From: Minisyncoccota bacterium
GTDB lineage: Bacteria > Patescibacteriota > Minisyncoccia > Phycocordibacterales > JACZSL01
Assembly: GCA_028280145.1 (NCBI GenBank)
Contig: JANQMM010000057.1
Span: 1 to 40,034, forward strand
Direction: 5' to 3'
DNA: 40,034 bases
The first letter of the stretch is position 1. Each line of letters opens with the position of its first letter. A program made the translations under genes and the position numbers. The notes beneath the pieces were generated by a model. It was not told where the DNA came from. It ran no database searches and was given only the letters and a program-made list of their open reading frames with translations. This document shows positions 18,217 to 28,162 of the stretch, piece after piece.

Positions 18217-19248
18217 ATGGAATACTTTAAACAATTTGATCTTAAAAATATTTCCATCCCAAAAGCAATTGGCTTTCTTGTCATCGGTCTTATTGTTTTT
18301 GTTGTCGTTGTCGCGCTTATCAGCTTTGCGTTTCGTGTTCTCATTGGTGGTGCAGGATACGGATATAATGATGTTGCATATGCCCCGTCATACGCAACAG
18401 GGAAGGCTGTGTATGACACGCAAGGAGAATATTATGAAGAAGGACTTTCTGTGCGCAATATTGCGCCATCACCATATCCTCCAAACGAGCACACGACCGG
18501 TGATGATGCGGAGAGTTTCGAGATAACCCATTATGATGGCTATTTTGAGACTGGAAACGTCTCAAGAACATGTTCCACACTTGGAGCCCTCAAAGACAGG
18601 ACATACGTTATATTTGAGCATGCAAATCAATCTGATAGAGGTTGCAATTATTCCTTCAAGGTTGAAAATGAACGAGTTGAGAGGGTCTTAGAAGTCCTTA
18701 ATGATCTTTCTCCGGAACACTTGAACCAGAACACTCGGACAATAAAGAATCTCGTTGATGATTATACGAGTGAGATAGAAATCCTGGAGAAGAAGTTGGC
18801 GTCTATTGAAGAGACACTCACTGAGGCACAGGTGTCGTATGACCAAGTCGAGGTGCTTGCAACCAGGACTCAGGATGTTGAAAGTCTTGCCAAGATCATT
18901 GACAGCAAGGTGGCTCTTATTGAACGTTTGACGGAAGAGCGTATCCGGACAAAGGAACAGATCGACAGGATCAACAGAAGTAAGGCCGAGCAACTTGACC
19001 GGTTGGCATACACATTCTTCAATGTACATGTGTCTGAAGACAAGATCATTGATCTTGAACGTATTGTTGATTCATGGAAATGGGAACTCAAGCGAGTGGT
19101 TCAAGAATTGAGTTCAATGCTTCAAGCACTTTCTACCGGTCTACTCGTCTTTCTCTTTAAGGCAATTCCGATCGCGATCTACCTTATCGCGGCACTCTTC
19201 ATCCTCAAATATGGTTGGCGAGGTGCGAAATACATGTGGAGGCGCTAG
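18217..19248 (+). CDS. DUF4349-like membrane protein
   Basis: N-terminal TM, Cys pair domain, coiled coil (VDDYTSEIEILEKKLASIEETL…), C-terminal TM and basic tail. Confidence 0.6.
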   Translation: MEYFKQFDLKNISIPKAIGFLVIGLIVFVVVVALISFAFRVLIGGAGYGYNDVAYAPSYATGKAVYDTQGEYYEEGLSVRNIAPSPYPPNEHTTGDDAESFEITHYDGYFETGNVSRTCSTLGALKDRTYVIFEHANQSDRGCNYSFKVENERVERVLEVLNDLSPEHLNQNTRTIKNLVDDYTSEIEILEKKLASIEETLTEAQVSYDQVEVLATRTQDVESLAKIIDSKVALIERLTEERIRTKEQIDRINRSKAEQLDRLAYTFFNVHVSEDKIIDLERIVDSWKWELKRVVQELSSMLQALSTGLLVFLFKAIPIAIYLIAALFILKYGWRGAKYMWRR

Positions 19249-19275
19249 TTTAGACTCGGTAACGCGTCTTACTGC

Positions 19276-19313
19276 AAACATAAAACGGATGGATTACCAT
19301 CCGTTTTATGTTT
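19276..19313. terminator. Bidirectional terminator between convergent genes
   Basis: AAACATAAAACGGATGG-ATTA-CCATCCGTTTTATGTTT, perfect 17-bp stem. Confidence 0.85.
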
Positions 19314-19334
19314 GATCAAAATGGCAACAGTGTA

Positions 19335-19838
19335 TTAGCTGGATGTTGCGGCTAGAATGCGAATAATATTGTCAGCATCATACACATTTTGTCCGACACC
19401 GTTGGGACCGAATGAGCCGATCACCGTAACCCAGATGTCTGTAGAGGTGCCGATATTATAATCCGAATCAAAAAAGTAATTATTACCCCACGGATCGGTA
19501 GTGCTTGCCGCACGTATATAAGGTCCGTTCCAGTCAATGTATAGACCATCTGTCTGCGCGAGGCCGGCCTCCGGACTTCCAAGGTCCCACACTTCATTAC
19601 CGGACGCTCCGGTGTCCACAACATCAACAGCATTGTGGCCCGGCCATTCGCTTGTGTCATTGGCAAGCAGTACAATGCCGGTCGCAATACTTTTTAGATC
19701 AGCATGGGCGATAGCGATCCTTGCTTTTTCTTTGGCAGTTCGCAAATTTGCAAGCACAACGCTACTGAGTATCCCGATAATTGCAATAACAACCAGTATT
19801 TCAATGATAGTGAACCCCTTCGCAGACTTCTTCTTCAT
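19335..19838 (-). CDS. Type IV pilin-like / type II pseudopilin prepilin
   Basis: MKKKSAKGFTIIEILVVIAIIGILSSVVLANLRTAKEKAR prepilin peptidase motif (G/FTIIE). Confidence 0.92.
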   Translation of the reverse strand: MKKKSAKGFTIIEILVVIAIIGILSSVVLANLRTAKEKARIAIAHADLKSIATGIVLLANDTSEWPGHNAVDVVDTGASGNEVWDLGSPEAGLAQTDGLYIDWNGPYIRAASTTDPWGNNYFFDSDYNIGTSTDIWVTVIGSFGPNGVGQNVYDADNIIRILAATSS

Positions 19839-19871
19839 TGGAAAAATTATAGCACAACACACTTTTGACCG

Positions 19872-19899
19872 TTGACCGGACTGTGGGTAGGTGTATACT
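19872..19899 (+). promoter_or_regulatory. Sigma70-type promoter for cupredoxin-like gene
   Basis: TTGACC-N16-TATACT, ~23 nt upstream of ATG 19923. Confidence 0.55.
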
Positions 19900-19922
19900 G
19901 AAAACAAGCGAGCAAATAGTTT

Positions 19923-20498
19923 ATGAGTGAAGAAAACGGTATTAAAAACATCACGATCATCATTCTGCTCATCATCATTGCGGGGCTCTTGTTTGCCATG
20001 TTTGATATTGTAGGCGACTCTAGAGGGGTCTCAAAATCAGACACACAGGCTGATGAGAATGTCATAGCGGAAGAGGAATTGCAGGTTGAAACAGATGAGA
20101 CCAGTACAGCTGGAACGACACAGCCCCCTTCGGAGCCTGCGACAAAGGGAACACCTCCTTCAAGCACACCGGCTCCGGTCGTGCAGAAAATGCCACCCGT
20201 TGTCGTGGAGCCTGGGGTTGTGGTGGTAACATATACTGATTCCGGTTTTATTCCTCCGGTAATAGAGGTTCGTGCCGGCGGTAGTGTCACTTTTGTTAAT
20301 GCAAGCTCGAAGCCTTTGTGGGTCACTTCTGAGAATCACCCAACCGCAAAGGCACAACTATATCGAGGCTTTGACCAGGGCAAGTCAATGTCATCGGGCG
20401 AAACGTATACATTCAACTTCACCCAGGTCGGGGTCTGGGGATACAAGAATTTGAATCTGGAAAAGCATCTCGGCGCAGTGTCCGTTATCTCCCAGTAA
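19923..20498 (+). CDS. Membrane-anchored cupredoxin-fold protein, ligands apparently lost
   Basis: TM, Pro/Thr-rich linker, YTDSGFIPPVIEVRAGGSVTFVNASSKPLWVTSENHP…FDQGKSMSSGETYTFNFTQVGVWGYKNLNLEKHLGAVSVI. Confidence 0.65.
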   Translation: MSEENGIKNITIIILLIIIAGLLFAMFDIVGDSRGVSKSDTQADENVIAEEELQVETDETSTAGTTQPPSEPATKGTPPSSTPAPVVQKMPPVVVEPGVVVVTYTDSGFIPPVIEVRAGGSVTFVNASSKPLWVTSENHPTAKAQLYRGFDQGKSMSSGETYTFNFTQVGVWGYKNLNLEKHLGAVSVISQ

Positions 20499-20501
20499 TA
20501 C

Positions 20502-21065
20502 ATGAACCGAAAGGTCATGTTAGACGGGACTCCTGTCTCGTATCATATTCGTTCCAGCACGCGCGCAAAACGTGTCGGAGCTACTATGTATCCTGACGGG
20601 CGACTGGTTGTCTCTCTTCCAAAACATCTTTCAGAGGATCACGCCGAATCCTTTTTGCAACATGCAAAGAGGTGGGTGCTTAAACGCGTGAAGGAGCACG
20701 AACAGTCAGATGCTATTTTGATCCCTTCACAAACAAAACAGCAACAAGAGCTTTATGTGCAATATGCTAAACTGTACATCGAAAAAAAAGTTACGTTATT
20801 AAACGAAACATACAACTTTCCAATTAACACTGTTCGTGTAAAAAATCTGATGTCACAGTGGGGGAGTGCTTCGCCGAAGCGGAATCTGAACTATAACTAT
20901 AAGCTCATTTTTTTGCCGGAACATTTAGCATTGTATGTTATTGCTCACGAACTCTGCCACCTGGGTGAAATGAACCATTCCAAGGCATTTTGGCAACTTC
21001 TGGAAAAAACGATCCCAAACCCCAAGAAGCGAGACAAAGAACTCGGACTCTATCATTTGATATAA
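20502..21065 (+). CDS. YgjP-like metal-dependent hydrolase (DUF45, M48-like)
   Basis: SQWGSASPKRNLNYNYKLIFLPEHLALYVIAHELCHLGEMNHSKAFW; HExxH. Confidence 0.88.
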   Translation: MNRKVMLDGTPVSYHIRSSTRAKRVGATMYPDGRLVVSLPKHLSEDHAESFLQHAKRWVLKRVKEHEQSDAILIPSQTKQQQELYVQYAKLYIEKKVTLLNETYNFPINTVRVKNLMSQWGSASPKRNLNYNYKLIFLPEHLALYVIAHELCHLGEMNHSKAFWQLLEKTIPNPKKRDKELGLYHLI

Positions 21066-21072
21066 TACGCAC

Positions 21073-21768
21073 ATGAAAGAAATTGGCAGTAAGTTAGCGG
21101 TGCTCATCATTGTCCTCGTTATGTTGTTTTTGGCAAATCTCTTGTTTGACGCAACGAACGAGTCTGTTTTTGGGGATCAACAAAACGAGAGTGAACCGCT
21201 TCTCTACGAGGAAACCATTCGGCATGATCAATTGGAAGACAATGTGCTTCCGGAATTTGGTGATTTTGAGATAGAAGAAAGTGTTGCTCCCGACAGCCTT
21301 GCTGTCATTGATTTTGGGAGTGAGCCGCTTGCCGCAGGAGTCAGAGACTTGCTTGAGCGAAACTATAATGCGATTGGTGTTAATTTTGCCGGACACTACA
21401 GTGTGGTGGCCTGGAGTTGTGGTTCGGATTGTCAGAGCAGTGCGATCATAGACACTCGGAGTGGCGAAGTGATCGTATACGGGCTTATTTCAAGATACGG
21501 GTTGTCGTTCAGTCCTACGAGCCGTCTGCTTATAAATAATATTCGTCCCGAGACTAACGGCACGAGCACGAACGTGATTTCCACTGATTATTATGTACTT
21601 ACCGAAAATAAGGCATTGGAACTTGTTGCAAAAGAGGTGAACGGGGAGGATTTGTTAAGAGGGTGCATTCGCGCCACCACGACTGCACGAAATTTTCTCA
21701 CAAATGAGATAACATCGTACAGCACACCCTGCCATGTTCCATATGGGTGGGAGATTATAGGGAATTGA
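21073..21768 (+). CDS. Hypothetical exported protein with FAGHY…WSCGSDCQ motif
   Basis: N-terminal TM; GVNFAGHYSVVAWSCGSDCQSSAIIDTRSGEVI. Confidence 0.6.
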   Translation: MKEIGSKLAVLIIVLVMLFLANLLFDATNESVFGDQQNESEPLLYEETIRHDQLEDNVLPEFGDFEIEESVAPDSLAVIDFGSEPLAAGVRDLLERNYNAIGVNFAGHYSVVAWSCGSDCQSSAIIDTRSGEVIVYGLISRYGLSFSPTSRLLINNIRPETNGTSTNVISTDYYVLTENKALELVAKEVNGEDLLRGCIRATTTARNFLTNEITSYSTPCHVPYGWEIIGN

Positions 21769-21769
21769 C

Positions 21770-22252
21770 ATGTCTGAAACCAAGTACAGCAGTCTTACCA
21801 AAAACCAAAGAGTTGCTGTTTTTGTTGCAGTGACATTTACTTTTTTCATCTTTATCGTTCCTTCGTTTGATCTTACGCAATATGCTCCGGATTCTTCCGG
21901 ATTCATGCAGCGTCTGTCCGTTGATGATGGCGAACTACGCATTTATGAAATAAGAGCAGGTGAAGGCGCTGCCGCAGAGACGGGAGATCAACTCAGTGTT
22001 CACTACGAAGCGCGGTTTGTCGATGGCACTCTCTTTGCTTCGTCATATGACAGTGAGCCGTTTTCGTTTGTGTTGGGAGAGGATGATACCGCACTTATTT
22101 GGAACACAGGACTTATTGGTATGCAGGAGGGGGCGATTCGCATACTTGTTGTACCTTCGCAATTGGGCTCCGGAATTCTCCCACTTGATACTGCGCCCGT
22201 AGATAATACGTTCATTCTGGAGATCGAGTTACTCAGCGTAGAAAGACGTTAG
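21770..22252 (+). CDS. Membrane-anchored FKBP-type peptidyl-prolyl isomerase
   Basis: GDQLSVHYEARFVDGTLFASSYDSEPFSFVLGEDD…GLIGMQEGAIRILVVPSQLGSG…FILEIELLSV. Confidence 0.8.
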   Translation: MSETKYSSLTKNQRVAVFVAVTFTFFIFIVPSFDLTQYAPDSSGFMQRLSVDDGELRIYEIRAGEGAAAETGDQLSVHYEARFVDGTLFASSYDSEPFSFVLGEDDTALIWNTGLIGMQEGAIRILVVPSQLGSGILPLDTAPVDNTFILEIELLSVERR

Positions 22253-22303
22253 TTATATGGCGGCTCAATTGCGTGAAGCGAACAAACAGTCTATGCTCAA
22301 GTG

Positions 22304-23518
22304 ATGAGTGCCATACGATTCGAAATACAAAAACAATTAAAAGGAAAATTGGGGCGAGTCGGCAAGCTCCACACAGAACACGGAGTCATTGAGACACCTG
22401 CCTTTCTGGCCGTAGGTACAAAAGCAACAGTAAAAGCTCTTACTCCAGAACACATTGCCTCCCTTGGCATTCAGGGGATTCTTGCCAATACATACCATTT
22501 GTATCTTGAACCTGGCGAGGATATCGTACAGTCAGCAGGAGGGCTTCACTCATTCATGCACTATGATCAGCCTATCATGACTGACTCGGGCGGATTCCAG
22601 GTATTTTCTCTTGGCGAGGCCTATGAAGGAAAGATCAGCAAGCTCGCGCATGATGAAGTGGATGACGATCATCCAACCATATACAGTAAAAATTTTAGTT
22701 TACAGCAAGCTCGTCTTGCGCGTATCGATGAGGAAGGGGTGACATTCACGTCACACCTCGACGGCTCCACACACCGCTTTACTGCGGAGCGTTCCATAGA
22801 AATACAACATAAATTGGGAGCCGATATCATCGTCGCTTTTGACGAATGCACCTCTCCACAAGCTCCACACGATTATCAGAAAGAAGCCATGGAGCGTACT
22901 CACAGGTGGGCCAAACGCTCACTTGCCGCACATAGACAGAACATTGAGGCACAAAAGAAGCAGGGCATTTACGGTGTTGTTCAAGGAGGACGCTACCAGG
23001 ATCTACGCAAAGAGAGCGCGATGTTTTTAAGCGACCTTCTGTTCGACGGATACGGTATCGGTGGTTCTTTTACAAAAAAAGACTTGGATGCGGCGCTTGA
23101 GTTGGTAAACAGCATACTCCCGAGTGAAAAACCACGACATCTTCTCGGGATCGGTGAGCCGAAAGACCTATTCGATGGAGTTGAGCGTGGCATCGACACG
23201 TTCGACTGTGTGATGCCGACACGCATTGCTCGAACGGGACAAGTTTACACGCGAAGCGGAAAACAAAATGTCCTTAATGCTTCATATGCTCGAGATTTCA
23301 GCCCACTTGATGAGGATTGCAATTGTTATACGTGCACACATTTCACGCGGGCATATGTAGCTCACCTATTTCGATCTCGCGAAATGCTTGGAGCAACACT
23401 TGCCTCCATACATAATCTTCATTTCATTACCTCTTTGGTCTCAGGTATGCGCGAAGCCATTTTGAACGACTCATTTGAAAACTACAAAGATAGCTTTTTT
23501 GCAAGGTATAATGCATAA
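22304..23518 (+). CDS. tgt: tRNA-guanine transglycosylase
   Basis: ETPAFLAVGTKATVKALTPEH…GLHSFMHYDQPIMTDSGGFQVFSL…YGVVQGG…DTFDCVMPTRIARTG…CNCYTCTHFTRAYVAHLF. Confidence 0.95.
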   Translation: MSAIRFEIQKQLKGKLGRVGKLHTEHGVIETPAFLAVGTKATVKALTPEHIASLGIQGILANTYHLYLEPGEDIVQSAGGLHSFMHYDQPIMTDSGGFQVFSLGEAYEGKISKLAHDEVDDDHPTIYSKNFSLQQARLARIDEEGVTFTSHLDGSTHRFTAERSIEIQHKLGADIIVAFDECTSPQAPHDYQKEAMERTHRWAKRSLAAHRQNIEAQKKQGIYGVVQGGRYQDLRKESAMFLSDLLFDGYGIGGSFTKKDLDAALELVNSILPSEKPRHLLGIGEPKDLFDGVERGIDTFDCVMPTRIARTGQVYTRSGKQNVLNASYARDFSPLDEDCNCYTCTHFTRAYVAHLFRSREMLGATLASIHNLHFITSLVSGMREAILNDSFENYKDSFFARYNA

Positions 23519-24166
23519 ATGAGCAAAAGATCAAAATTAGCCATCTTTGATTTTGACGGGGTCATTGTTGATTCGACTGCGGTTATGACCGAAGGTGTAG
23601 AGCGATTATTCTATCCCGGTCTTACGAAAGAGATGTTCATCGAAGCGTCTCGAAAACCCATAGCCGAGCGGGACAAAGAAATTGAAGAAACAATAGAAAG
23701 ACAAGTTCCCGATGAAAAAAGTGTCAAAGCATACCAAAAAGCAAAACGCGCACGTGCCCCTTTGCATCCCGGGATGAGAACGACTATAAGAGATCTTTCC
23801 AAACACTTTTATCTTGCTCTCAACACAAACGCAATCGAAAGCAACTGCGTACCGATCCTTAAAGATATGAAGCTGCATGACTATTTTGACATGATCGAAC
23901 TTGGAGGGGACGATAGAACAAAAGTGGAGAAATCTGAAAACATCATGAGTGAACTTGGAGTGCTCCCAAGTGACGCTCTTTTTATAACCGATACTGCCGG
24001 AGATGTCCTTGATGCGGAGGAGGCCGGCATGCCTTCCATTGCCGTGACGTGGGGGGTCCACAGCAGACCTTATTTTGAAGAGGGGGAGGTTGCCGACGGG
24101 ATCATTGCTATTGTCGAAAGTGCTGATGAGTTGTATGATGCGATCCTCGAACACTTCAAACGATGA
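23519..24166 (+). CDS. HAD-superfamily hydrolase
   Basis: LAIFDFDGVIVDSTAVM…LNTNAIE…ALFITDTAGDVLDAEEAGMPSIAVTWG. Confidence 0.85.
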   Translation: MSKRSKLAIFDFDGVIVDSTAVMTEGVERLFYPGLTKEMFIEASRKPIAERDKEIEETIERQVPDEKSVKAYQKAKRARAPLHPGMRTTIRDLSKHFYLALNTNAIESNCVPILKDMKLHDYFDMIELGGDDRTKVEKSENIMSELGVLPSDALFITDTAGDVLDAEEAGMPSIAVTWGVHSRPYFEEGEVADGIIAIVESADELYDAILEHFKR

Positions 24167-26175
24167 AACAACAACCGTTTACGATTAAAGCGAGTTTTAG
24201 ACCCTCGGGTGATCAGCCAAAAGCAGTCAAGAGTCTTGTTAAAGGACTTGGCAATGGTTTGGAGCACCAGGTGCTTCTTGGGGTGACCGGATCCGGTAAA
24301 ACATTTACAGTGGCCAATGTGATAGAGGAGATCGGAAAACCGACCCTTGTAATAGCGCACAACAAGACATTGGCGGCACAACTTGCACAGGAATATCGGG
24401 AATTCTTTCCGGATGCCGCAGTGCATTATTTTGTCTCTTACTATGATTATTATCAACCGGAAGCCTATCTTCCCGTAACCGACACTTATATCGAAAAGGA
24501 AGCGCAAATCAATGAAGAAATAGAGCGACTTCGCCACGCCACAACACAAGCACTTCTGACGCGTCGCGATGTCATTGTTGTTGCTTCTGTCTCGGCTATC
24601 TATGGACTTGGCTCCCCAGTTGAGTACGAAAAAGTACACGCACGCATAGAAGTAAAAAGCAAACTCACCCGCACAGATCTGATTCGAAAACTTGTTTCCA
24701 TCTACTTTGAGCGCACCACAGCAGACCTTCAGCCCGGTTTGTTTCGTGCCCGCGGCAATACTGTTGAAATAATGCCAACAAATGAAAAGGTCATCTACAG
24801 GATCATCTTTGAAAGCAACAGTATTACATCAATTGAAAAGATTGATGCAATCACTCGCGCAATTGAGGAGGAGCTCAAAGTCTTTTTTCTTTTTCCCGCA
24901 CGTCACTTCGTTACTCCGGAAGATGAAAGATTGCGGGCTGTTCAGGACATCAAGACAGAACTTGCAAAGCAACTGAAAAAACTTGAATCCCGAGGCAGCT
25001 TGCTTGAAGCAGAACGTTTGAAGCGAAGAACAAATTATGATGTTGCAATGATAAAAGAGATCGGCTATTGCAACGGTATTGAAAATTATTCCAGGCATTT
25101 CGACGGACGAAGCGCCGGAGAGCCTCCTCACACATTACTTTCATATTTTCCTCACACTAAGGACGGCAAGCCCGATTTTCTCACGGTTATTGATGAGTCA
25201 CACGTAACAGTGCCACAGTTAAATGGTATGTATGCCGGTGATCGTTCCAGAAAGGAGATGCTCGTTGAACATGGCTTCCGTCTACCATCAGCTGTTGACA
25301 ACAGACCACTTCAGTTTGAGGAATTTGAAGAGCGTGTCGGCCAAGTGATCTATACAACGGCTACACCGGGGCCATATGAGCGGGAGAAGGCCGAGAACAC
25401 CGTTGAGCAGATCATTCGTCCGACAGGTCTTGTTGACCCGCATATATCCATTAAACCGGTTGTTGAAAACGGCACGTACAAGGGGCAGGTGGGAGATTTT
25501 ATTGAAGATGCAACAGGTGAAGTAAGAAAAGGAAATCGGGTCATTGCCACGACGCTCACCAAGAAAATGGCAGAGGATCTGGCGGATTACCTGAAAGAAC
25601 AGGATGTGAAGGCCGAATACTTGCACAGCGACATCAAAACAATTGATCGTATTGATATTCTGACACGTTTTCGAAAAGGAGAGTTTGACTGTCTTGTAGG
25701 AGTCAATCTGCTTCGTGAAGGACTTGATCTTCCGGAAGTGACATTCATTGGTATTCTTGATGCTGACAAAGAAGGCTTCTTGCGTTCAGAGACAGCGTTG
25801 ATCCAAATAATCGGGCGGGCGGCTCGGAATGTGAACGGGCGCGTGACGTTATATGCAGATGAGGTTACGAAGTCAATGCAGTCAGCTATAGACGAAACAA
25901 ACCGACGACGAGTGCTACAGCTTGCATACAATAAAAAGCATAAGGTTACCCCGAAAACAATAAAGAAGAAAATTCATGACATTACCGATCAGTTGAGGAC
26001 AGAACATGCCAAAACAGTCGATACACTTCTTGCTGTTGACAAAAAGCGTTATGAGAAAAATCCGAAAAAAGTCATCGCCGAGAAAAGGAAAGCTATGGAT
26101 GAAGCAGTGAAGATCTTAGACTTTGAAACAGCCGCGATCATTCGCGATGAGATAAAGGCGCTCATCGGAAAGTGA
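24163..26175 (+). CDS. uvrB: Excinuclease ABC subunit B
   Basis: FRPSGDQPKAV…GVTGSGKTFTVANVI…YDYYQPEAYLP…LIQIIGRAARNVNG; ATGA overlap with HAD gene. Confidence 0.97.
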   Translation: MKQQPFTIKASFRPSGDQPKAVKSLVKGLGNGLEHQVLLGVTGSGKTFTVANVIEEIGKPTLVIAHNKTLAAQLAQEYREFFPDAAVHYFVSYYDYYQPEAYLPVTDTYIEKEAQINEEIERLRHATTQALLTRRDVIVVASVSAIYGLGSPVEYEKVHARIEVKSKLTRTDLIRKLVSIYFERTTADLQPGLFRARGNTVEIMPTNEKVIYRIIFESNSITSIEKIDAITRAIEEELKVFFLFPARHFVTPEDERLRAVQDIKTELAKQLKKLESRGSLLEAERLKRRTNYDVAMIKEIGYCNGIENYSRHFDGRSAGEPPHTLLSYFPHTKDGKPDFLTVIDESHVTVPQLNGMYAGDRSRKEMLVEHGFRLPSAVDNRPLQFEEFEERVGQVIYTTATPGPYEREKAENTVEQIIRPTGLVDPHISIKPVVENGTYKGQVGDFIEDATGEVRKGNRVIATTLTKKMAEDLADYLKEQDVKAEYLHSDIKTIDRIDILTRFRKGEFDCLVGVNLLREGLDLPEVTFIGILDADKEGFLRSETALIQIIGRAARNVNGRVTLYADEVTKSMQSAIDETNRRRVLQLAYNKKHKVTPKTIKKKIHDITDQLRTEHAKTVDTLLAVDKKRYEKNPKKVIAEKRKAMDEAVKILDFETAAIIRDEIKALIGK

Positions 26176-26256
26176 TTTACATATACACGTCTCCACAACC
26201 GATAGCAGACGTTCGGGTGCTATACTTAGGATAAGCAACAAAGATCCAAAGAGGGT

Positions 26257-28152
26257 ATGGCTGAAGTTACAGACGTAACAGCAACAAAAAAACTCCAAAT
26301 GCAACTCGGTGTACCGTTTTTTATTTTGACGGGATTTGGTGTTGCGGTTTTTATATTCGGCACCATCTATTTTGGTACGACACAAAATAGTGCGAATCAA
26401 GGCGTTGATCCTACCCCTATTGCAGAACGCCTTGCAGAACACATCGGAGAACGCACGGCTTTTTACGGTAGTCTTGTCGAGAGGGCGGCGACTATCCCAC
26501 AACAAGACGTTTTTTTGAAGGAAAATGACGACGCTTTGCGTGAGCTATTGTCTCAGAATAGGAATCTTCTAGCCCTTGTCTTTTTTGATGAAACCGGGAT
26601 CAGGATCACCGACTTGCACAAGTCTCGCATACCAAAGAGCGTACTTGATCGGGCATCGGAGGGGGCCAATTATCTTGGGGTGCTTCAGGTGAGAAATGCC
26701 CCACACCTTCAATTACTACGGGGAGCAGGGGATACGTCGTCCATGCTCTATCGTGCCGTGCCGCAGTTGAACACCCAAAATGAATTAAGTGGGTTTGTTG
26801 TCGGTGTCATTGATAGTGTATGGCTCGACAGGCTTTTGGAGTCTGAAACGGCTTCTGAGGCTCTTAACGTAAGTATTCTTGAGTCTCGCACAGGCTCTGC
26901 AGTGCTTGCAAAAAATACCCTAAGCGATGTCTCCGCAACAGACCGACCGCCACAAGAGACATTCATACAATTGTTTGAGAGCAACAGATCTGAGTATGGA
27001 TTTGAAACAGACCAGGGACGCACAGTGGAAGGTTCCTGGCGCAATATACCGAAAACGGAATGGAATATTGTTATCGAAGGATACGGTACTTCAGGTGGCG
27101 GTGGAAGTATCATGATCTTTGCTGTTGGCGGAGTTCTTATTTTGGTTTTCATTGCCATTGCGTTTATGTATATTTCTCTCTTCAACAGAAAACTCCTAAA
27201 GCCGCTTAAAAGAATTGAAAGGACATTGCATTATTATCGGACTGGTGACTACTCAGAAGAGGTTAGTGTCGATACGAAGAATGAACTTGCAGCAATAGCT
27301 CAAGCGTTGAACATATTGGCTCGCAATGTAGAGAACAATACTTCAGAAAGGGTCACACAGCTTAAAAAGGTACTTGAAAGACAAAACACTGACACGAAAT
27401 TGCTGATTGAGAAAGATGTGGAACTTCGGGAAAAAAGCCAAAAACTCAAAGAGCTTGATGCTGCAAAAAGTATGTTTGTATCAGTTGCGGCACACCAAAT
27501 GAGAACCCCTCTTGCTGCTGTGAAATGGGCCATTAAGCTTGTCATGGATGGGGATGTGGGGCCGGTAAACGCCGAACAGAAAGAGTATTTGAACAAGGGG
27601 TATACGAGCACCACCCGGATGATCGACCTCATCAATGACCTGCTTGATGTTGATAAGATCGAGTCGGACAAGTTCACGTATGAATTCAAACCCGAAAGTC
27701 TCTTTGAGATCGTACAGGGGATCGTTGATGACCTTACTCCACTTTCAAAAGAAAAAGGTGTACATCTTGTTTTTGAACACGAAGGCCCAGATATTCCAAA
27801 GATCAGTGCTGATAAAGTGAAGTTGCGTAATGCACTACAGAACTTGATTGACAACGCTATTAAATATACAATCGGAGGAGGAGACGTAACGGTCACACTG
27901 CGCCTTGAAGCTGATATAGTAAAACTGAACATTGCCGATACTGGAATTGGTATACCGGTCTCCGAACAAGACAAGGTCTTCGGAAAATTCTTCCGTGCGA
28001 AAAACGCTGTCCGTCAACAAACTGACGGTTCTGGACTGGGGCTCTTTATTGTGAAAAAGATAATCGAAAAGCATCATGGTACAGTGCGTTTTGAGAGCAA
28101 GGAAAAGAAAGGAACCACATTTTTTATTGAACTACCAACACTAAAAACATAA
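26257..28152 (+). CDS. Membrane sensor histidine kinase (Cache-like sensor, HAMP, HisKA, HATPase)
   Basis: FVSVAAHQMRTPLAAVKWAIKLV H-box; NLIDNAIKYT; ADTGIGIP; GSGLGLFIVKKI; two TM segments. Confidence 0.92.
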   Translation: MAEVTDVTATKKLQMQLGVPFFILTGFGVAVFIFGTIYFGTTQNSANQGVDPTPIAERLAEHIGERTAFYGSLVERAATIPQQDVFLKENDDALRELLSQNRNLLALVFFDETGIRITDLHKSRIPKSVLDRASEGANYLGVLQVRNAPHLQLLRGAGDTSSMLYRAVPQLNTQNELSGFVVGVIDSVWLDRLLESETASEALNVSILESRTGSAVLAKNTLSDVSATDRPPQETFIQLFESNRSEYGFETDQGRTVEGSWRNIPKTEWNIVIEGYGTSGGGGSIMIFAVGGVLILVFIAIAFMYISLFNRKLLKPLKRIERTLHYYRTGDYSEEVSVDTKNELAAIAQALNILARNVENNTSERVTQLKKVLERQNTDTKLLIEKDVELREKSQKLKELDAAKSMFVSVAAHQMRTPLAAVKWAIKLVMDGDVGPVNAEQKEYLNKGYTSTTRMIDLINDLLDVDKIESDKFTYEFKPESLFEIVQGIVDDLTPLSKEKGVHLVFEHEGPDIPKISADKVKLRNALQNLIDNAIKYTIGGGDVTVTLRLEADIVKLNIADTGIGIPVSEQDKVFGKFFRAKNAVRQQTDGSGLGLFIVKKIIEKHHGTVRFESKEKKGTTFFIELPTLKT

Positions 28153-28162
28153 GTACATACGT

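Noticed and set aside
23606-24639. Long minus-strand ORFs antisense to HAD/uvrB
   Set aside because: Shadow ORFs opposite strongly supported conserved genes.
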